A stretch of 25,091 bases of DNA from NCBI GenBank assembly GCA_903932755.1, contig CAIZHL010000148.1:1-25091 (forward strand), given 5' to 3'. Positions 16,317-25,091 of the stretch are shown piece by piece. A model generated the notes under the pieces. That model made no database searches and was not told the origin of the DNA. It saw only the letters and a program-made list of their open reading frames with translations. Within the stretch, counting starts at the first letter, position 1. Each line of letters starts with the position of its first letter. Position numbers and translations under genes: made by a program. The DNA is from an uncultured beta proteobacterium. Its GTDB lineage: Bacteria; Pseudomonadota; Gammaproteobacteria; Burkholderiales; Rhodocyclaceae.

Positions 16317-19300
16317 ATGGCCGGCAACGCGTCTCAGAGGCCTGTTAAGAATCCGTCCATGACACCATATCCGGTTGCGGAAGCGCGTCTCTCCAGCAGG
16401 AAGTCGTTGCACCTGCTGTTCCTTTTGCTCGCCGTCACGCTGTGCGTGGTGTTCTTCGGCGAACTGGCGATCATGTTCGTCCTTTCGCGGCTGCTGGCCG
16501 AAGACGCGAGCGAATGGACCCGCCTGCTGCTTGATGCCGGCCTGCTTGCCGCCCTGCTCGCGGTTGTAATCGTGCCGCTGATGCTGCACATCCGGAAGCG
16601 TCACTTGCGCGTCGCGCACCGCGCGCTGCGGCTGCAATTTACGCTCGACCAGCATGCCATCGTCAGCATCACGGACGTCACCGGCCGCATCACATTCGCC
16701 AATGAGCGATTCTGCGAGATCAGCGGCTTCGCGCGCGAGGAACTCCTCGGACAGAATCACCGCATCCTCAAATCCGGAGTGCACGCGCCGGAAGTATTCG
16801 AGGAAATGTGGCGCACCATCGCCGGCGGCAGCACCTGGCATGGCGATGTCTGCAACCGCAACAAGGCCGGCGGCCTTTACTGGGTGCACGCGACCATAAC
16901 GCCGTTCATGAACGAGCACGGAAAACCCGAGGAATACATCGCCATCCGCACCGAGATCACCGCGCAAAAGGACATGGAAAAGATGTCCAGAAAGCAGGAA
17001 GCCTGGTTGCGCACCATCCTCGACAATCTCGGCGAAGGCGTTTACACGCTCGACAGGCACGGCAAGCTCGACTACCTGAACGCCGAAGCCGAACGGATGA
17101 TCGGCTGGCGCCTCGATGAACTCGCCGGCAAGCAACTGCACGACATCATCCATCACCATCGGCCTGACGGAAGCCCGCTCCCCGCCAACGAATGCCCGAT
17201 TCACCTCGCGATGCGCGACCGTCGCGTCTACCGTTGCGACGATGAGGTTTTCTACAGCAAGGACGGCACGCCCTTGCCGGTAAAATTAACCGGTGCGCCG
17301 CTGGCGCTGGAAGGCGAGTGGCAGGGGTCGGTAGCGGTATTTTCAGACATCCGTGAACAGCACATGCTCACCAAGCAATTGCGCGAAGCAAGGAACGCGG
17401 CCGAGGGAGCGACGCGGCTCAAGGCCGACTTCCTTTCCACGATGAGCCACGAGATTCGCACTCCGCTCAACGGCGTCATCGGCATGACGGATCTGTTGCT
17501 CGATACGCCGCTGGACAACGAGCAAACGGAATTTGCCCGCATCATCAAGACCTCCGCCGATGCGCTGCTCGGCCTGATCAACGACATCCTCGACTTCTCC
17601 AAGATCGAGGCCGGCCAGATGGTGCTCGAGCACACGGATTTCTCGTTGCGCCAGATCATGGAAGGCAGCCTCGATCTTCTCGCTGTCAAAGCCCGGGAGA
17701 AAGGACTGACCCTGGCGAGTTTCATCGCCACCGACTTGCCCGACCACCTGATCGGCGACCCGACCCGGATTCGCCAGATACTGCTCAACTTCATTTCCAA
17801 CGCCATTAAATTTACCGAGCGCGGCGAAGTGGTGGCAATGGCTACGGGTGAAGCGGCCGGCACCGGGCAGTTGGTCGCGAGCGAGGCAAGCGGCCACGGG
17901 CGCGAGGTGGTCATCAAGCTCGAGGTGAGGGACACCGGCATCGGACTGTCCGACTCGGCAAGAGCAAACCTCTTCCAGCCGTTTACCCAGGCCGACAATT
18001 CAACTACGCGCAAGTATGGCGGCACCGGGCTCGGACTCTCCATCAGCAAGCGACTGGTGGAGGCGATGAAGGGTGAAATCGGGGTCGATAGCGTGGCAGG
18101 TGCCGGCTCAAGCTTCTGGGTCCGGATTCCGCTTTCATCGGCCCCTGAGAAGCGCGCCAGAAGGTCCCCCGATGCAGTCCTGGGCGGCAAGTGCGTGCTG
18201 GTTGTCGGTGAAGGCGCGGAAAAATCCAAGCTCTGGTGCACCTACTTCGAAGCCTGGCGTATGCACTGTGAAGTGGTCGCGACCTTTGCTGCCTTGCGGC
18301 GGCGATTGGCTGCATTTGAGGCCGCAGACTCCGCCCCCGATACACTGCTGCTGGTTCAGCCGCTACCCGACGCCACTCTCGCCGAAGCCGTCGCCGCCCT
18401 GCAGCAAGATGGCAAACGCCTGCCGCTGATCTGCTGCCTTGCCCAGCCCGACCGCGAACTGAAATCCGCGCTTGCCGAAAGTGGCGCCATCGTGGTGCAG
18501 CAACCGGTCAAGCAGTCATCCCTGCTGGATGCAATCATGGGTACGCTGCAGCGGACGACAAGGGAGCCGCAACCGGCGCAAGCCTCGCCGTGCCGCAGAA
18601 GGTCCGATGCCGGCGACCGAAGCGAGGGTGGCGCACCCGTTGTCAGCGGACGGCATCTGCTCCTCGCGGAAGACAATCCCGTCAATCAGCGCGTCGCCGT
18701 GCGCATGCTGAACAAGCTGGGCTATGCCGTCGATGTGGTCGACAATGGCGCCCTGGCGGTGGCAGCAGTCACGAACGGCGACTACGCCCTCGTGCTGATG
18801 GATTGCCAGATGCCCGAGATGGATGGATTTCACGCCACCGCCGCCATCCGGCGCGCCGAGTCCGAATCGCAGCGGCGGATTCCGGTCATCGCCATGACGG
18901 CCAACGCCATGCAGGGTGACCGTGAGCAATGCCTCGCCGCCGGCATGGACGACTACATCGCAAAGCCGATCGACCTGGCGCGACTGGCCGGCCTGCTGAC
19001 GGCGTGGCTGCCGAAGACAGAGATGAAGGGCCCGGCCTCCACCGCCGCACCGGCCGCCGTCCCGCCAGCGCCGACTATTTGCGCCGACGCAATCGACATG
19101 ACGCGCCTGACCGAACTGTTTGGCGACGACCTTCCCGTAATCGAAGAAATGCTCGGCGTCTTCGAGGAGTCGCTGCGGCCGCTGCGCGAGCGCCTGAAGC
19201 GGGAGGTGCGCGACCACGGACATGCACTGAAGACCATCGCGCACGAGATTCGCGGTGCTGCAGCCAACGTCGGCGCAACGCCTCTGGCGGAGCTCGCGGA

Positions 19301-19454
19301 AAGGCTCGAAGGCATTTCCGCAAGCGGGAACTGGGACGAAATCGAGCTGATCGCCTCCCGCATCGACAACGAATTCGTGCGAATTCCGGACTTCATCTCC
19401 CGACGCAACGAACATCGGAACAGGTCTTCCGAGCAACAATCCCAGGAGGCCTAG
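16317..19454 (+). CDS. Hybrid sensor histidine kinase with PAS, REC and HPt domains
   Basis: A roughly 1045-residue membrane kinase. Two membrane segments (about 31-60 and 69-91) enclose only a very short periplasmic loop, so sensing is probably through the two PAS domains (about 105-220 and 228-345). Next come HisKA with SHEIRTP (His378), the ATPase with NFISNAIKFT (491-500), DTGIG (539-543) and GGTGLGLSIS (568-577). A degenerate receiver (about 623-745) has lost the acceptor Asp (LLLVQP). A complete receiver follows at 778-900 (LMDCQMPEMDG, Asp829; Lys883), then an HPt domain with AHEIRGAAANVG (His976). This is a full multistep phosphorelay in one protein. The ATG at 16317 has a poor ribosome binding site; 16359 is an alternative start. 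The next gene begins three bases after its stop. Confidence 0.92.
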   Translation: MAGNASQRPVKNPSMTPYPVAEARLSSRKSLHLLFLLLAVTLCVVFFGELAIMFVLSRLLAEDASEWTRLLLDAGLLAALLAVVIVPLMLHIRKRHLRVAHRALRLQFTLDQHAIVSITDVTGRITFANERFCEISGFAREELLGQNHRILKSGVHAPEVFEEMWRTIAGGSTWHGDVCNRNKAGGLYWVHATITPFMNEHGKPEEYIAIRTEITAQKDMEKMSRKQEAWLRTILDNLGEGVYTLDRHGKLDYLNAEAERMIGWRLDELAGKQLHDIIHHHRPDGSPLPANECPIHLAMRDRRVYRCDDEVFYSKDGTPLPVKLTGAPLALEGEWQGSVAVFSDIREQHMLTKQLREARNAAEGATRLKADFLSTMSHEIRTPLNGVIGMTDLLLDTPLDNEQTEFARIIKTSADALLGLINDILDFSKIEAGQMVLEHTDFSLRQIMEGSLDLLAVKAREKGLTLASFIATDLPDHLIGDPTRIRQILLNFISNAIKFTERGEVVAMATGEAAGTGQLVASEASGHGREVVIKLEVRDTGIGLSDSARANLFQPFTQADNSTTRKYGGTGLGLSISKRLVEAMKGEIGVDSVAGAGSSFWVRIPLSSAPEKRARRSPDAVLGGKCVLVVGEGAEKSKLWCTYFEAWRMHCEVVATFAALRRRLAAFEAADSAPDTLLLVQPLPDATLAEAVAALQQDGKRLPLICCLAQPDRELKSALAESGAIVVQQPVKQSSLLDAIMGTLQRTTREPQPAQASPCRRRSDAGDRSEGGAPVVSGRHLLLAEDNPVNQRVAVRMLNKLGYAVDVVDNGALAVAAVTNGDYALVLMDCQMPEMDGFHATAAIRRAESESQRRIPVIAMTANAMQGDREQCLAAGMDDYIAKPIDLARLAGLLTAWLPKTEMKGPASTAAPAAVPPAPTICADAIDMTRLTELFGDDLPVIEEMLGVFEESLRPLRERLKREVRDHGHALKTIAHEIRGAAANVGATPLAELAERLEGISASGNWDEIELIASRIDNEFVRIPDFISRRNEHRNRSSEQQSQEA

Positions 19455-19457
19455 GCC

Positions 19458-20528
19458 ATGCCACATATTCTTGTCGTAGACGACAACGCCACCAACCTCA
19501 CATTGTTCCGCCATCTCCTGCGCAAGATCGACGGCGCCGAGGTGGAATGCTACGCCGACTCGGTCGCGGCGCTGGGCTGGTGCACCGACAATGAACCGGA
19601 CCTGATTCTGCTCGACTACATGATGCCGGCAATGGACGGCCTCGAATTCATCCGTCGGCTGCAATCGATCCCGGGTCGAGCTGACGTCCCCGTCGTCATG
19701 GTGACGGCAGATACCCAGAGCGACGTGCGCCATCGGGCGCTGGAACTCGGCGCCCAGGACTTTCTTACCAAACCGGTGGACAAGACCGAACTTGCCGCGC
19801 GGGTCAGGAATCTCCTGGCCTTGCGCGCGAGTCGCAGGCAACTTGCCAATCGCGCCGAATGGCTGGCGGAAGAGGTCAAGAAGGCCACAGTCGAGATCGT
19901 CGCCCGGGAAAAGGAAGCCATCCTGCGCCTGTCGCGGGCGGCGGAGTACCGCGATCCGGAAACCGGAATGCACCTGCTGCGCATGTCGAACTACACCTGC
20001 CTCATCGCCAGGCAGTTGGGTCTGGCTCCCGCCGAGCAGGAGTTGCTGCTGCAGGCCGCGCCCATGCATGACATCGGCAAGGTCGGGACGCCCGACCACA
20101 TCCTCCTCAAACCGGGGAGGCTGACGCCGGAGGAATTCGAGATCATGAAGCAGCACGCGACTATCGGTTACGAAATCCTGCGCGACTCCGCATCGCCCCT
20201 GCTGCAGTGCGCGGCCAAGCTGGCGCTCGCCCACCACGAAAAATTCGACGGCAGCGGCTATCCGCAGGGGCTGGCCGGCGAGTCCATCCCGCTCTACGGG
20301 CGCATCGTCGCCGTGGCCGACGTGTTCGATGCGCTGACTTCGGAGCGGCCCTACAAAAAGGCATGGGCGCTGGATGACGCGGTCGATTTCCTCAAGACCA
20401 ACGCCGGCAGCCATTTCGATCCCGCCTGTGTCGACGGCTTCCTCGCCGCATGGCCTCAGGCACTCGAGATTCGAACCCGCTATCGCGACGAGGCCATCCA
20501 GTTGGCAGCCGCCACTGCGCCAGCCTGA
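19458..20528 (+). CDS. Response regulator with HD-GYP phosphodiesterase domain
   Basis: A 356-residue cytoplasmic regulator predicted to hydrolyse cyclic-di-GMP. The N-terminal receiver (1-122) has ILVVDDN, acceptor Asp53 (LLDYMMPAMDG) and Lys106. A helical linker leads to the HD-GYP domain (about 150-345) with AAEYRDPETGMHLLRM, MHDIGKVGTPDHILLKPG (His205, Asp206), HATIGYEIL (His234), HHEKFDGSGYPQGL (His260, His261, GYP 268-270) and VADVFDALTSERPYK. All catalytic metal ligands seem intact. A strong ribosome binding site AGGAGG (19444-19449) sits eight bases before the ATG, inside the end of the kinase gene. The upstream kinase, whose C-terminal HPt lies directly before this gene, is the natural phosphodonor. 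Confidence 0.94.
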   Translation: MPHILVVDDNATNLTLFRHLLRKIDGAEVECYADSVAALGWCTDNEPDLILLDYMMPAMDGLEFIRRLQSIPGRADVPVVMVTADTQSDVRHRALELGAQDFLTKPVDKTELAARVRNLLALRASRRQLANRAEWLAEEVKKATVEIVAREKEAILRLSRAAEYRDPETGMHLLRMSNYTCLIARQLGLAPAEQELLLQAAPMHDIGKVGTPDHILLKPGRLTPEEFEIMKQHATIGYEILRDSASPLLQCAAKLALAHHEKFDGSGYPQGLAGESIPLYGRIVAVADVFDALTSERPYKKAWALDDAVDFLKTNAGSHFDPACVDGFLAAWPQALEIRTRYRDEAIQLAAATAPA

Positions 20529-20545
20529 TACAGGCGCAGACAATC

Positions 20546-22447
20546 ATGATCGACCCGGACAAATTCACCGAACTCAAGGCCGGCGGCGATCTGCCATCGC
20601 CCAAGGGCTCGGCGCTCAAGGTGCTGGAACTGTGCCAGCGCGACACTGTCACCCTGCCGGAGATCATCCAGGTGATGCAGGTCGATCCGGTGATGGTCGG
20701 CCGCGTCCTCAAGCTGGCCAACTCGGCCGCCTTCGGTCGCCCGCGACCCGCCGTGGCGCTCACTCCCGACATCCTGATGTCGGTCGGCATCCAGTCCGTG
20801 CGCCAGGTCGTGCTCGCGTTCTCGCTGATATCCGGAAACCGGCAGGGGCGGTGCCCCGGCTTCGACTATGAGATCTTCTGGTCGCACTCGGCGGCAACCG
20901 GCGTGGCAACGCAACTTCTCGGTGCCGCGACGCGGGCCGCCCCGCCGGCCGAATTGTTCACTGTCGGCCTGCTGAGCAATGTCGGGCGGCTGGCTTTGGC
21001 GGCGCTTTACCCCGAGCGCTATGGCGAATTGCTGGCGCAAGCCGGCGGGCAGTTCAGTGCGGCCCTGACGGCCCTGGAAATGGAGGAATTCGGCCATAGC
21101 CACCTCGACATTGCAGCGGCGATGATGCGCGACTGGGGCCTGCCCAAACTGTTCACCGATGCGGTGCTGTTCCATGAAGCACCGGAGCTTGCCCATTTCG
21201 ACACGGAATCGCGCAGTTCCAGGCTGGTCCGCTGCCTCCACCTCGGGGGGCGGCTGGCGGACCTCTGCTTCATGCCGGAAGCGGAACGCGGCAGGGAATT
21301 CCGCAAACTTCCGCCACTGGCCCAGGCGCTCGGGATTGCCGACGGCAGCCTCGCCACGCTCGGCGACCAGATGCTGCACGAGTGGGCGGGCTGGTGCGCG
21401 CTGCTGGAGATCGCGACACACGAGGTTGCTCCCTTTTCCACGCTCGATATGACACCCGCAAACGACATCACCGTTGCCGTCACCCAGGAGATACTCAAGC
21501 ACCTTTGCATTCTCGTCGTCGATGACGACCCGACCGTCTGCCTTCTGCTGCAGAAGTTCCTCACCGCAGCCGGCCACACCGTACACGTGGCGCGCGACGG
21601 TCGGGAGGGCCTGGCACAGGCCGTACGCTACCAGCCGCAACTGGTCATCACCGATCTGCTGATGCCGCGCAGCGACGGCTTCCAGCTTATCCAGGGGCTG
21701 CGCCAAACCGAACTTGGGCGTTCCATCTACATCATGGTACTGAGCACCGTCGCGGATGAAGCCCAGCTGGCCGAGGCCTTCGATCTGGGCGCCGACGACT
21801 ACATCACCAAGCCGGTCGAGGGCAAACTGCTCCAGGCCAGGCTGAGGGCCGCCACGCGCATCATCCGCGACCAGCAGGAACTGCGACACGAACATGATGA
21901 ATTGCGGCGTCGCCTGCTTGAGCTGTCGATCGCCAACCAGCGTGCCCAGGATGCGGCGCTGATCGATGTCCTGACGGGACTCCACAACCGCCGCTATGCC
22001 ATGGAGCGGCTGGCGCAGGAATGGGCTGAAACCGGGCGCAGCGGCCGGCCGCTGTCGGTGCTGATGCTGGACATCGACCATTTCAAGCAGGTCAACGACC
22101 GGCACGGCCACGATGTCGGCGATGCCGTGTTGCGGCAGTTCGCCGATACCCTGCGCGATTTCTCGCGCGCCCAGGACGTGACCTGCCGCATCGGCGGCGA
22201 GGAATTCCTGCTGATCGCGACGGACACCGCGCTCAAGGGCGCGCTGCTCATCGCCGAACGCATCCGGGTCGCAGTCGAGCGGCAACCCCTTGCTGCAAAT
22301 GAAGTCTCGCTGCACCTCACGGTAAGCATCGGCGTGGCGGAACGGGGGATTTCGCACGCGAATATCGACCAGCTCATCAAAGCTGCCGACGACGCGCTCT
22401 ACCGGGCAAAGCATCGTGGCCGCAACCGTGTCGGGGCAGCGGCATGA
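20546..22447 (+). CDS. HDOD-REC-GGDEF fusion diguanylate cyclase
   Basis: A 633-residue protein with three domains in order. HDOD (about 10-215) has [35 protein letters not shown] and [15 protein letters not shown], where the His-Asp pair is lost. The receiver (about 320-440) has ILVVDDDPT, acceptor Asp370 ([12 protein letters not shown]) and Lys422. After a helical linker comes GGDEF (about 470-630) with [21 protein letters not shown] and an active-site GGEEF (550-554). An inhibitory-site RxxD (RAQD, 541-544) lies exactly five residues before GGEEF, so product feedback is expected. It is thus a predicted c-di-GMP synthase controlled by phosphorylation. The ATG at 20546 is chosen since upstream frames run into the previous gene. 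Its stop overlaps the next kinase start (ATGA). Confidence 0.92.
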   Translation: MIDPDKFTELKAGGDLPSPKGSALKVLELCQRDTVTLPEIIQVMQVDPVMVGRVLKLANSAAFGRPRPAVALTPDILMSVGIQSVRQVVLAFSLISGNRQGRCPGFDYEIFWSHSAATGVATQLLGAATRAAPPAELFTVGLLSNVGRLALAALYPERYGELLAQAGGQFSAALTALEMEEFGHSHLDIAAAMMRDWGLPKLFTDAVLFHEAPELAHFDTESRSSRLVRCLHLGGRLADLCFMPEAERGREFRKLPPLAQALGIADGSLATLGDQMLHEWAGWCALLEIATHEVAPFSTLDMTPANDITVAVTQEILKHLCILVVDDDPTVCLLLQKFLTAAGHTVHVARDGREGLAQAVRYQPQLVITDLLMPRSDGFQLIQGLRQTELGRSIYIMVLSTVADEAQLAEAFDLGADDYITKPVEGKLLQARLRAATRIIRDQQELRHEHDELRRRLLELSIANQRAQDAALIDVLTGLHNRRYAMERLAQEWAETGRSGRPLSVLMLDIDHFKQVNDRHGHDVGDAVLRQFADTLRDFSRAQDVTCRIGGEEFLLIATDTALKGALLIAERIRVAVERQPLAANEVSLHLTVSIGVAERGISHANIDQLIKAADDALYRAKHRGRNRVGAAA

Positions 22448-24858
22448 CTTCGGACTGGCTCCAGCTTTCCCCCATGTTCCTCGCGTCGATCATGCTGATC
22501 GGCATCAGCATGATCATCTCGGTTGTCCTCGTGGTGATTTTTTTCAGCAGCCCGCTGGGACGTTCCCCCAGCCTGGCCTACAAGGCAGTGAGCATCTTCA
22601 TTGCCGCCTGGGCCGTATTGGCATGGAAGAGTTCGACCTATTACAGCGCACGCATGTCGGACCTGGCCTATGAGGAAGGCGTCGTCCAGGCGCGCAAGCA
22701 GATCGACGGGGTCACGGGCGAGATCGACAACGCCCTCGGTACCCTGCGCAACGTGCCCCGCATTCTCGCCAGCGAAGAAGCCGTGCGCAGCCAGTTGGGG
22801 CAATTCGGCCCGCGGGCGGCGCCTTCCAGCCTTCCCTACGCCGAGCGCAAGCGCATCTGGACGGAAAAAGGCGAGAACTCCGGACTGCATGCCTTTCTTG
22901 CCGCCGCCGCCGCCGGACTCAATGCCGAAGTAATCTGGATAGTTAACGCGGCCGGGGACTGCATCGCTTCCAGCAACGCCGACACGCCCGCCAGTTTCAT
23001 CGGCACCAACTATGGCGAACGGGAGTACTTCCGCCAGGCGCGCAACGGCCAGCCGGGCCGGCAATATGCAATCGGCAAAGTCAGCAAGGTGCCGGGCCTG
23101 TACTACTCGCATCCGGTCATGGACGGCAGGGGGCAGTTCATCGGCGTCGTCGCCGTCAAGCGCGACGTCTCTGACTTCCTGCACTGGACCCGGCCGCACA
23201 ACGCGTTCATCACCGATTCATACGGCGTCGTGGTCCTGACCGGAGACAAGGACCTGGAGTACCGCACCATGCCCGGCGCCCCGGCCGAGGCCCTTGCCGC
23301 GAAGGCCCGGATGGCAAGGTACCAGAGGGAATCCCTTGCGCCGGCGGACATCCGCGTGTGGGGCAAGGGCCATTACGATGACCTGGTAAGCATGGGCGAC
23401 ACCATGGCGCCGCTCATATTGCTTTCCAAGGCGGTTGCCGACGGCAACATAAGTGTGCACCTGCCGCGGCCGCTGCCCGAACTGACGCGCATCGAATCCG
23501 AGCGGCCGTGGATATTCTTTCTGATCGCCATCGCCGGCACCACGCTCATCGTCGCCGTGATCGCGGTGGTCCTCTACGTGCGCGCCAATCGGCAGGCAAG
23601 AGATGCCGCGGAAAGCGCCAACCGCGCCAAGAGCGACTTCCTCGCCAACATGAGCCACGAGATCCGGACCCCCATGGCCGGGGTCATCGGCATGACGGAC
23701 CTGCTGCTGGAAACGAAGCTCGACGACGAACAGCGCGGTTTCGCCCGTGACATCGCCATGTCGGCCGCGTCGCTTCTCGCCATCATCAACGACATCCTCG
23801 ACCTGTCGAAGATCGAAGCCGGACGCGTCGAGTTCGAGTGCCAGCCCTTCTCGCTTCCGGAACTCACCGACGCCGTCGCTTCCGTAGTCATGTTCAGGGC
23901 CAAGGAGAAGGGGATCGGATTCCACATCGAAATCGCCCCCGACGCGGACGGCAACTTTACCGGCGACAGCCTGCGCATCCGTCAGATACTGCTCAATCTG
24001 GCGGGCAATGCGGTCAAATTTACCGAACACGGCGAAATCCGCATCAAGGTCGAACGCCAGGCCAAGGGTCTGCGCTTTGAGGTTGCGGATACCGGCATCG
24101 GCATTTCGCCCCAGGCACGCCAGCGGCTCTTCTCCAATTTCAGCCAGGCAGATGCCTCGACGACGCGCCGCTTCGGCGGCACCGGCCTCGGCCTGGCGAT
24201 CAGCAAGCGGCTGGCCGAGGGCATGGGGGGCCGCATCGGAGTCGACAGCACCGAAGGCCAGGGCAGCCGCTTCTGGTTCGAACTGCCAGTGCAAGCCCTC
24301 TTGGAGGACGCAGTTGAAAGTGCCTCACCCGCTTCGCCACCGGACCGGGAAGCCACTTCCGCTGGCGCGGCAGCACAGCAGCCCGCAGCATTGCCGTTGC
24401 CTCCCCAAGCGCACGGGGCCGAGCCGGCAGCGCATACCGGAAATCTGACGCGGCGCTTGCTGCTGGTGGAAGACAACAAGGTCAACCAGAAGATAGCGAT
24501 GACGCTGCTCAATCGCCTCGGCCATGCCGTCGATCTCGCGGAAAACGGCCGCGAAGCGGTAACGGCGGCCGCCAGGGAACGCTACGCACTGATTCTGATG
24601 GACATGCAGATGCCGGAAATGGATGGCATGGAGGCGACCCGCCTGATTCGTTCCGGCGCAGGACCGAACGCGAGAACCCCGATCGTCGCGCTTACCGCCA
24701 ACGCCATGCAATCGGATCAGGACGACTGCCGCGCAGCGGGCATGGATGACTTTCTGGCAAAGCCCTTCAGCCGCGAGAGCCTCGTCGCCTGCCTCGCGCG
24801 CTGGATCGTTCCCGCCCCGACCACTGCTTCCACACAATCCAGGCTGGAGCTCACTTGA
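22444..24858 (+). CDS. Hybrid sensor histidine kinase with extracellular Cache-type sensor
   Basis: An 804-residue membrane kinase. Two N-terminal hydrophobic stretches (about 11-35 and 48-62) and one at 355-379 flank a large periplasmic region (about 65-354) with the pattern of a dCache / DctB-like ligand-sensing domain ([58 protein letters not shown]). Next are HisKA with SHEIRTP (His405), HATPase with [10 protein letters not shown] (518-527), DTGIG (549-553) and [10 protein letters not shown], a Pro/Ala-rich linker (about 620-665), and a receiver ([13 protein letters not shown], Asp720; Lys773). No HPt follows. The start overlaps the previous stop (ATGA), so it is the fourth gene of the operon. 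The ligand is not known; Cache sensors often bind small organic molecules. Confidence 0.92.
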   Translation: MTSDWLQLSPMFLASIMLIGISMIISVVLVVIFFSSPLGRSPSLAYKAVSIFIAAWAVLAWKSSTYYSARMSDLAYEEGVVQARKQIDGVTGEIDNALGTLRNVPRILASEEAVRSQLGQFGPRAAPSSLPYAERKRIWTEKGENSGLHAFLAAAAAGLNAEVIWIVNAAGDCIASSNADTPASFIGTNYGEREYFRQARNGQPGRQYAIGKVSKVPGLYYSHPVMDGRGQFIGVVAVKRDVSDFLHWTRPHNAFITDSYGVVVLTGDKDLEYRTMPGAPAEALAAKARMARYQRESLAPADIRVWGKGHYDDLVSMGDTMAPLILLSKAVADGNISVHLPRPLPELTRIESERPWIFFLIAIAGTTLIVAVIAVVLYVRANRQARDAAESANRAKSDFLANMSHEIRTPMAGVIGMTDLLLETKLDDEQRGFARDIAMSAASLLAIINDILDLSKIEAGRVEFECQPFSLPELTDAVASVVMFRAKEKGIGFHIEIAPDADGNFTGDSLRIRQILLNLAGNAVKFTEHGEIRIKVERQAKGLRFEVADTGIGISPQARQRLFSNFSQADASTTRRFGGTGLGLAISKRLAEGMGGRIGVDSTEGQGSRFWFELPVQALLEDAVESASPASPPDREATSAGAAAQQPAALPLPPQAHGAEPAAHTGNLTRRLLLVEDNKVNQKIAMTLLNRLGHAVDLAENGREAVTAAARERYALILMDMQMPEMDGMEATRLIRSGAGPNARTPIVALTANAMQSDQDDCRAAGMDDFLAKPFSRESLVACLARWIVPAPTTASTQSRLELT

Positions 24859-25091
24859 GGGCAGGATCGGGGCGCTGAACAGTGGTTACCACGCTGCTGC
24901 CGTTGCCCACGTATTCAAGGCTGTCAAAGCTGAGGGCTCTCGACATGGCGATTCCTCTGCCATTCAGGTCGAAAGCGCGCTCCGGGCTGAACTCGAGATA
25001 CGTTGCCCAGTCGAAACCCTTGCCCTGATCGCTAATGGTCACGCGGCAAGCAGCGGCTGTCTTCTCCAGCGTTACATTGACCAGGCGACTG
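24851..25091 (-). CDS. RsbW-like ATP-binding (anti-sigma/HATPase) protein, partial
   Basis: A minus-strand frame open to the window edge encodes about 80 C-terminal residues. They include [12 protein letters not shown] (the HATPase G1 box DxGxG) and [31 protein letters not shown], where GRGI-AMS is the G2-type glycine motif of GHKL ATPases. This matches the RsbW/SpoIIAB anti-sigma-factor kinase group, or the same module at the end of a larger protein. The N-terminal part lies beyond the window. Its stop overlaps the end of the convergent kinase by eight bases. A link to a partner-switching (anti-anti-sigma) pathway is inferred from family only. Confidence 0.75.
   Translation of the reverse strand, partial: SRLVNVTLEKTAAACRVTISDQGKGFDWATYLEFSPERAFDLNGRGIAMSRALSFDSLEYVGNGSSVVTTVQRPDPALK

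Noticed and set aside
18516..20543. Long minus-strand frame (675 codons) opposite the kinase and HD-GYP genes
   Set aside because: It lies antisense to two genes with intact domain motifs and its His/Gly/Asp/Arg-rich product matches no family.
20480..22414. Long minus-strand frame (644 codons) opposite the HDOD-REC-GGDEF gene
   Set aside because: Antisense shadow of a well-supported gene; composition is typical of non-coding frames in GC-rich DNA.

Overview
The window is GC-rich, densely coded DNA that looks like a betaproteobacterial chromosome. Gene content and protein style suggest the Rhodocyclales or a close relative; this is inference from gene families, not a database match. No rRNA, tRNA, CRISPR array, integrase or transposase was seen.

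Layout. (1) 1-2706: the tail of an unidentified gene, an intergenic palindromic repeat pair, a small hypothetical gene, an exported protein with a secretin-type N-terminal domain, and a divergently transcribed O-acetylhomoserine sulfhydrylase (metY) ending in a strong intrinsic terminator. (2) 2705-4620, minus strand: phosphoglucomutase (pgm), translationally coupled to a small hypothetical gene upstream. (3) 4634-4843: a roughly 210-bp structured element bounded by 17-nt inverted repeats, resembling a MITE or REP-type insertion. (4) 4834-8631, minus strand: three overlapping redox genes, in transcription order a cytokinin-dehydrogenase-like FAD oxidase, a bis-[4Fe-4S] protein and a geranylgeranyl-reductase-like flavoprotein. 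(5) 8734-12372, plus strand: an HDOD protein, a FapA/DUF342 protein and a PilZ protein, organised under two nearly identical promoters that share an inverted repeat. (6) 12464-16099, minus strand: motA, motB, an HDOD gene and a metallo-beta-lactamase-fold hydrolase, apparently one operon. (7) 16317-24858, plus strand: four tightly packed signalling genes: a hybrid kinase with HPt, a REC-HD-GYP response regulator, an HDOD-REC-GGDEF fusion and a second hybrid kinase with an extracellular sensor. (8) 24851-25091, minus strand: the end of an RsbW-like ATP-binding protein that runs off the window.

How it fits together. About two thirds of the window (8.7-25 kb) is a motility and cyclic-di-GMP control region. 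It holds stator genes, one predicted c-di-GMP synthase, one predicted c-di-GMP phosphodiesterase, a c-di-GMP receptor (PilZ), three HDOD proteins and two hybrid kinases, one of which carries the only HPt domain. The most distinctive items are the paired promoters at 8734-8767 and 11930-11963, the uncharacterised three-gene redox cassette, the HDOD-REC-GGDEF architecture, and the structured inverted-repeat element at 4634-4843.
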